From Linnemannia elongata (taxonomy: Eukaryota; Mortierellomycota; Mortierellomycetes; Mortierellales; Mortierellaceae), in NCBI GenBank assembly GCA_036320915.1, contig JAXBDG010000002.1:248001-312000 (forward strand): a stretch of DNA of 64,000 nucleotides, written 5' to 3'. The stretch's first letter is position 1; the number at the start of each line of letters is the position of its first letter. The notes beneath the pieces were generated by a model. The model worked only from the letters and a program-made list of their open reading frames with translations, was not told the origin of the DNA and did no database searches. Position numbers and translations under genes: made by a program. This document shows positions 57,346 to 64,000 of the stretch, piece after piece.

Positions 57346-60013
57346 TTAAGCGACGATCTCCTCCTTCTCGTCAATAACCTCCTCAATCCACTCATCAACC
57401 TCCTCAGCCTCCTCATCGTCAGCTGGGGCGGCAGCAACCTGCTGACCAGCGGCAGCGCGGTCGCTGGCCAAGTCAGCCTCAACACGCTTGCGCCAGTCGG
57501 ACCACTCCTGCAACAAGGTACGGCGACGCTGGCGCTCGGCAGACGACACGAGCGACGACGACTCCATATCCTGCTCGTCGAAACGGCTGCTGTACTCGCG
57601 CAAGTTCTTGCGGATGTTCTTGATCTGGTCCTTCGACAACAGAGTCTTGGGGCGGGGGCGCCACACCAACTGCTTGAACTTCTCCAAGTTCTCCTTGTAC
57701 AACATCTGTCCCTTGAAGTCCCAGATCTGGTATCCGTTCTCCATCGTGTGTCTCCAGACAGAGGCACTGGTGGCAACAAAGCGACCTGAGGGGTCCCACT
57801 CAATGTCAGTGACACCATAGTGCTCACCAGAAGACAACAACTGCAAGTAGGCAGCAGGGTCCTTCTCGCCACCAGTGGGGACCTTGGCAGCAGCAGACTC
57901 GAGAGGCTCAAAGTCAAGATCGTAGAACTCGAGGTCCCAGACAGTCTGCGAGCGGAGGGTGGCCAAAACGACGTTACGACCCTTGGGCGACCAGAAGATG
58001 GTGTTGCAGGACTTGCCAGTCAAAGTCTTGATGACCTTGAACGACTGGAGGGTATCCTTGCCCTTGCCCTTGTCCAAGTAGTAGAAGCTGGCAGAAGTCT
58101 TCAAGGTGGTCGAGCCAGGAGTGGCAGAGGTAAAGTTGGGGTCGCTGGTGGTGATAATAGCGAAACGCTCACCCTTGGGCTCCCAAGCGAAAGCCAAGAT
58201 CGACTCCTTGACCTCAACAACCTCAACGGGGATGTCCTTCTCGCGAACACGGAAGATCTCAAGGTTGGAGTAGGTGACCTTCTTGTTCTTGGTGTGGCGG
58301 TCGACCTTGACGCACAAGAAGTCGCCCTGGTTCTGCCAGTGAAGCTTGCAGTCGTTAACGTTGAACAAGTTCTTGGTGCGGACAATATCCTGGCTGGGGA
58401 TGTTGAGAAGGGTGACACGGGCAGGCTGGTTGTCGACCTCGGGAGTCCAGTAGGCGAGCATGTCGTCCTTGGGCTTGCCAGACTTGTCAGCACCAGAAGA
58501 GGGAGCCCACTCGAAATCAACGACGCCGTCAATCTTGATCGACTTCTTGTTCAAAAGACCCATGCTGGGGGCCTCGTAGACCGAGATCTGGGATCCAGGG
58601 GTGACACGGGCAAAGTAGCGCTCGCTGGGCGACCACTTGAAGACTGGCCACGAGACGGTCGAGCGACCGTTGGGGGCCTGGGGGGCAAGCGAGGGGAAGG
58701 TACGGAGAAGAGCTCCAGACTTGACATCCCAAATGACGATCTGGTTGCCCTCATCCTCGGGGCCGAAGGGTCCGTCGTTGTTCTCCTCGGGAACGACGAT
58801 GGGCTCGTTGCTCCAGGTGACGAGGAAACGCTCGTTGGGAGAATAGTCGATCAGCTTAACACCGGGGTGAACAAAACGAATAATCTTCTTCCATGACTCG
58901 CCTCCCCAGAGAGCGACACCCTGGGCATGGAAGGTAGTGAGGTACGATCCGAGAGGAGACCACTGAACGTAGGTCTCGGTCCAGTGGGGCTTGTTGTGGG
59001 CGATCTGGGGCTGTTCCTTCTGCATGTTCCAGAGAACCTGAACCTCGTTGTGGCGGTAGATGACCATCTGATCGCGACCCATCTCGTCAGCCAACCAGGA
59101 CTTGAGATGCTCCTATTTGATTTCATATGGGTAATGTTCCAACATGTGTTAATGAACAATTTCTTTGTCTAGCATGCGACAGTACCAAAGGATCGCGCCG
59201 CGTCTGATCACAAGTATTGGTGTACCTTCTCGATGAACTCCTCCTCGGGGGGAGCGTGGAAATCCTCCTCGACGGCCGAGTACTTCTCGACGTCGGTGAA
59301 GCGGTTGACGGCCAAGGTGTGAGACTTGTCCATCTTGAAGCCATCAATCAACTTCACGGCCAAAGTGGCCTGCTCCGCGGTCTCGAACTCAATGAACATG
59401 AATCTATTTCGATAATAGGATATAGGCAAAATATCTGGTGTGAGTTGTTTTGTTGTTGATAATTCCCTGGCGACATGATCAGCTGTACTGTTGAGGGGTG
59501 CTGGACTAGGCGCGAAGGTGATCGCTGTTGCGGCGCAGAAAGATAAAACAAAAAAGGCGGCACAGTAGATGATATGTTCCTTGAATGCGGCTCAGTCAAT
59601 ACGGCTCAGTCAATGCCTCCTTGAAAGAATGTCCGAGTCAAATCTATATCCTGTCCAGTTCCAGTCGTCTGCAATCGAGAGTCAACTCCTGCCCACTTAC
59701 AACTCCACTTCCAGTCCCTGTAACATCAAAGAAACCAAAAAATAGCGTACCCCTTGCTCATGAGCTTGCCCTTCTCGTTAACAGCCTTGGGCATCGTGAA
59801 GTGCTTATCACGGATCTCTCCCACGTTCTTGAAGATCTTTCTCAAGAACTGGATCAGCTTCTCCTCCTTGGTCTCGTCGACCAGAGGGATGTTGTCGACG
59901 ACGACAATGTTGTCGAACCCTTCCTCGAACGAGAGCTGGTAACGCTCTTCAATGTCCGAGAAGTCAATGTCTTCCTCGTTATCGGGGATGTTGTTAATAT
60001 CGAACCGTGCCAT
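57346..60013 (-). CDS. PRT1: Translation initiation factor eIF3 subunit b
   Basis: Exons 60013-59751, 59403-59226 and 59112-57346 (stop TAA) give 735 aa, normal for fungal eIF3b. It is a core scaffold subunit of eIF3, needed for 43S assembly and mRNA scanning. The N-terminal RRM (about residues 35-125) has DNIVVVDNIPLV and SKGFMFIEFETAEQA. The rest is a WD-type propeller with repeated blocks: YVQWSPLGSYLTTFHAQGVA, IRFVHPGVKLIDYSPNERFL, FKWSPSERYFARV, FAWEPKGERFAIIT, NTIFWSPKGRNVVLATL and DIEWDPSGRFVATSAS. A C-terminal helix rich in acidic residues follows. Codon use is strongly biased to C/G-ending codons, fitting high expression, and leaves a long antisense open frame that is not a gene. Confidence 0.97.
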
Positions 60014-62690
60014 GGTTTGGTTATAGTGAGTGATGGCGGTAGGTAAGGGGGGTTAGAGGCGGGAAAGGTGCGAAGGGGTGGATTAGGCGGAGCGAAGGTG
60101 AAGGATTCGAATCTTCTGATGGCCCTGGCTCTTTTGTTAAAAAATAAAAAATAAAAAAAATAAAAAGAGTGACGTCACTCAAATCGCGCGACATTAAGGG
60201 CGATTAAGCAAGGAAGTATGGTGGAAAATTCAGGCACAGATACAAAAAGGCGCGATCGACTGTGAGGCTAGTTTTATGGGTTGCAATTGACACACATAGG
60301 ATATTTATCCCTTCTTATTGAATGTGAAAGTCCCTTTTCCGTCTCTTTATCTCGTTTGGTGCCTGTTCCTACTTTCATTCTGTGAACAATAGTAACGATC
60401 AAGATCTAGAAGGAGAGAAGGAGGAGAGCGAAATCAATTTTCATTTCCTAGGGGTTTTGACACTTCGCTCCAGTTTCCTTCTCTTTCCTGTCTGTTTCCT
60501 TGTTACTCATCTTATTACAATTCCACCTTACAAAGAATAAACCAACGTAAACTTAACCAATTCCATGATCTCATCCTCCTGCCCTACGTCACAAAAGGGG
60601 TAACATTCTACTCTGTAAATAGCGATCGTGACTAGTTGCTGTCCCGTCTAGGAATGAGGAAAAAGGCTTGAAAGTAGGTGTCTTGAAGGCTAGCCAGGCG
60701 AGAATGGCGGTATGGTTGTTGTCCATGGTTTGGTAAACAAGCACCAACGAGGACATGAGGAGCAAATACTAGAGAACGCGTTTTTTAATACAGAAAGTTT
60801 CTATGAACGAGAATTCCGGCTACCTTTTGAGGATTGCTTCTTTTGTGAAGAAAAAAGAACCTGGACATCGCCTTCGCTGTATGCACGTGCCACGGGGTGT
60901 AAAAAGTGATCTCACTCGACACTCGTATTTCTCTTCTTCACCTTTGGCCCCTCCTCTTGGCTCCCACCTCTACCATTGGACCCCTTTCGCTAAATAAGCG
61001 ACACCTGGTAAGAAAACCACCTTCTTCCTTTTCCCTTTAGCTTCTTTCTAATGAATCAGAAACCAAAAGGGAGTGCGCGTGATATGCATTCTCAGCTGTG
61101 TCTCCTCCCCACACTTCCTTTCCTGTTTTACTCTCCTTCCTCATTGTTTCTCGATGTTAGGAACGCGTGTGCGTTTTTTCTTCTTGGTTTCCTCTTCCCT
61201 TCTTCGTGTTTCTTTGTTGGAATGCACGCCTTCGTTGTTTTGCTTGTTTGCCTTGCTTTTTTTCTGTATCTTCGTATTTATCTATGAGATGAGCATTTGC
61301 GTTCGTGTTACTTTTTTGTTCATACTTTCCCTTTCTTTGTCGCTCTCCCCGCCTCTTTAGTTCTTGAAGTGATTGCCCATCCTGGTTACGTTACTTCACA
61401 CACTGATCAAAAATTTCACAAACACCTGCACACTTGTTGGTCGCGTATCCTGATCATCAGTGATTTCATTATCATCCGAATCAATTTAGTGGTGTGAGAG
61501 GGTGCTGCGAGGGACTGATCCCCTTCTCACCCCGAGACCCGGATTTACCGAGATGAAAGAGTATGGGTCGAGTCGAGACTCTCCTCCTCATACCCGCCTC
61601 TACCGTTTGGACCCCATTCACCGCTTCAGCAACTCATGTTAAGAAAACAATTCCCTTCCCCTCACCTCTTTTCCCGTCCCTTTATTCTCTTCCCTTCCCT
61701 TCATTCTCTTCCCTTTACTTTATTCTCTTTCCTTCCCTCCATTCTCTTCCTTTCCCTCTCTTCTCTTCATTCTCTTCCCTTCCCTCTCTTCCCTCCATGC
61801 TCTTCCCTTTCCTCTCTTCTCTCCATTATTTCCCTTCCCTTCCAAGCAGCATAGAAAAAGAAGGTGCACGGTCGTCTCCTTGTTTATCTCTTCCCTCTGT
61901 TTTTTTTATGGCTTCGCCCCTTTCATTGATTTTCCTCTGGGGGACGGTGCGCGACTGTGTTGTTTTTGATTCGTTCCCTTCATTTTTCTTCCCCTTCCCT
62001 TTACCCAAACGCAATTTTCCTACACTCTTCAACTGATCGCCATTGACTACATTTTATCACAGTGGTCTGTGATCGGTGATCAATAATTAGGGTCACCCTC
62101 ACACAATTTTGGTGGCCTCAACTTTTTATTAACTAGACAATCTCCTTGCCACGTTTAGTGACAGGGGGGTGACAAGAGGGGCAAAAGGAGTCAAGGCCAC
62201 CCTCCCCCTCATACCTAAGTGTCCGCAAACCCCTGTGCGCCATAGTTGTAAATAGATTTGCCTACATCATTTTTTTTTTGTTTTGTATCACAAATGAATG
62301 TTCTTGTATTTTCTGGCTGTGTGGATGGTTTTTAAAATGTGAAGACGGCATCGGGTGTCACTTGAAGGATGTTCCTGAAGTTACAATAACTTTTTTGCTT
62401 GGGTTGTGTAGCAAATGAGTGCAACATAAGTATTATTATTTTTTTCCGCCCATGCAAATAGACAGAACGCAGAATCTCCGTGATCATGTTACGCATTTTT
62501 GCCTTTGGATTTGTCATTCCATTATCTTGGTGCAAAATCGACGACAAGTCACCGCTACGCGGATTATCATTAAGACAATAGAATTGATTAGAATTGTCCG
62601 GGTTTCAGGAGGGAGGGAGAAGCGAGCCAGGAACACAGCATAGAGAGGACGAAGAAGTATAGAAGGGGTTTCGACACTTGGAAATGACCT
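60014..62690. other. Long T/C-rich spacer
   Basis: No gene motif. A tandem run of CTCTTCCCTTCC-type units occupies about 61665-61850. Two loosely similar blocks, CACCTCTACCATTGGACCCC (near 60965) and CGCCTCTACCGTTTGGACCC (near 61598), both followed by TAAGAAAAC, suggest an old local duplication. The rest up to 62690 is unassigned. Confidence 0.5.
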
Positions 62691-62699
62691 GGAACATAT

Positions 62700-64000
62700 G
62701 GCGGAGAGATGGACTAAAACCTAAGATTGATGAATGAATCAAACAAGGAGAGTGTGGAGCACCTCGAGTCTGGCCAGAAAAAAGGTACAACACCAGTTCA
62801 ATTAGCTTCCTTTACGTTAGTGATAACCGAACTCTTTCAACTCGCTTTACGATCTTGTGTCCTAGGTACCATAACGAGATCTTTCGCGATAAGGCTATAT
62901 GAAACCTGTACGTCGACATTAACGGTAGGTTCATCGCCAAAGGTAGCTTAGGCACGCCGTTCATGTTGTCCGTATCAGCAGCGGAGAGAAGATGGCCCTG
63001 AAGGTCCCGAAGCCCACGACGAGGATTGCAATGGTAAGATAAAACTTTTAATGGTTGAATATTATATAACTCAAAGATGTGTTGTTTGCCTACATGCCTT
63101 TACTAACGCTTGTTGGTACTACCATTCTTGTTTGTTATCACGTACAGATCCGAAAGGAAGCTTGCTTCTTGAGTAGGGTGCAAAGCCACGACAACGTTGT
63201 GAAGTTTCACGGCGTTGTCGAGGACTTGCGCGGACCCTGTCTCTTGATGCAGCTCTACCAGCCACGAGACTTTCACACCCTCCTGGTCAACCGCGCACCT
63301 TTGTCGGTCGCGGAGATCAGGTTTTTCGGCAAACAGCTCGTGGCTGGTTTGAGCTACATCCATGAGGCGGGGATCCGGCATTGCGATCTCAAGCCTGAGA
63401 ACGTGCTGGTGGACACAGGGATGCAGCTCAAGATCACGGATCTTGGGCTCGCAGAGGAGTCGTCAGTCGTGAGGTATGAGAACACAAATGAACATTAACC
63501 ATAGAAGCAATTGATGCATACATTAGCTATCTTTAAGCACTTTTTGTTAACTAACATGTGTTTCTATTCAATTCTAATCTTTTGTTTTTATTCAACCGTC
63601 TTTTCAGTAAGCGGACGGCTGGGACACCAGGCTACTGGGCGCTGGAGGTCCTGGTGGGGAAGGTTCACAAAGACAAGATTGATGTCTTCTCGCTCGGTGT
63701 GATCTTCCACCAAATGTTCAGTAGAAAACGGCTCAGCATCACCGACGGGTAAGTGAATGATTCTCAGGACAGAGCTGAAGGAGTTCAACTGTGACGATTT
63801 AACCTCGAACTGAAATTAACCACATCCACTTGCTCACCCTGAAAATAGCAATGTTGTCAAACGGCCCCCGAAGGATTACCTGGAGGGTGTTGCTCCGTCT
63901 GAGGATGCCAAGAATCTTCTTGTGCGTACTCTCGCCGTTAATGTCCGCCAGCGGATTGAATTGCCTGAACATGTGGTTCACAAGTTTCTTCGCTATGGAT
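62700..64000 (+). pseudogene. Kinase K5, K2-like, with broken N-lobe exon (runs off window end)
   Basis: Exon structure mirrors K2: decayed exon 1 end at 62784 before GTACAAC, N-lobe exon about 62866-63032, then exons 63148-63473 (326 nt), 63608-63748 (141 nt) and from 63849. The N-lobe exon, aligned with K2, has an in-frame TGA (near 62898) and a two-base insertion after the glycine loop, though the acceptor TGTGTCCTAG and the end GEKMALKVPKP are kept. The C-lobe exons are clean: RHCDLKPENVLVD, ITDLGLAEE, RTAGTPGYWALEV (APE changed to ALE), VFSLGVIFHQMF. It may be a recent pseudogene, or be read from a downstream start. The 3' end is outside the window. Confidence 0.75.

Noticed and set aside
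57820..58896. 358-aa plus-strand ORF antisense to eIF3b
   Set aside because: It is the shadow of the strongly biased codon use of eIF3b. No family motif and no independent start or splice signals.
1..64000. CRISPR arrays, bacterial operons, rRNA genes, intact tRNA genes, transposase or reverse transcriptase genes
   Set aside because: None seen. Gene structure is eukaryotic, repeats are segmental or simple, and no DDE, RT or integrase motif was recognised in any frame.

Overview
The window looks like nuclear DNA of a filamentous early-diverging fungus. I would guess Mucoromycota, perhaps Mortierellomycotina, but that placement is an inference from gene style, not from a search. The signs are intron-rich genes with mostly short GT-AG introns, a free-standing cytosolic GluRS, an alpha-arrestin, calcineurin B, a Ste7-like MAPKK, and long pyrimidine-rich leaders. 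Exon coordinates were set by hand from reading frame, splice signals and family conservation.

Layout. (1) 1-4.5 kb holds three conserved + strand genes: the C-terminal part of a CorA-type Mg transporter, methylthioadenosine phosphorylase with a GC-AG first intron, and calcineurin B. (2) 4.5-25 kb is an accessory region built from duplicated units. It has an apparently intact kinase gene (K2, 17.6-19.8 kb), a related intact gene coding for a pseudokinase (K1, 10.6-12.4 kb), kinase relics at 6.4 and 23.4 kb, and three or four copies of a promoter-like cassette containing a perfect hairpin. One unit is inverted and two are direct. The end of the kinase domain resembles Polo-like kinases, but no polo boxes follow. 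(3) 26-46.4 kb is a conserved block: a small secreted Asp-rich protein, GluRS with a WHEP-like tail, a very long CAMK-type kinase on the minus strand, an alpha-arrestin with a PPxY motif, and the branched-chain ketoacid dehydrogenase E1-beta subunit. (4) 46.4-53.5 kb is AT-rich and relic-like, with a third decayed kinase fragment at 48.5 kb, a tRNA-like B box, homopolymer runs and several unrecognised minus-strand ORFs. (5) 53.5-60 kb holds a MAPKK and eIF3b, both on the minus strand. (6) 60-64 kb is a long low-complexity spacer followed by another member of the same kinase family, with a damaged N-lobe exon, running off the window end.

The conserved genes are housekeeping or signalling genes with no obvious shared pathway. 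The coherent and unusual content is the kinase/pseudokinase family with its duplicated cassette: six members or fragments lie within 64 kb, three of them sharing exactly the same lengths for two central exons.
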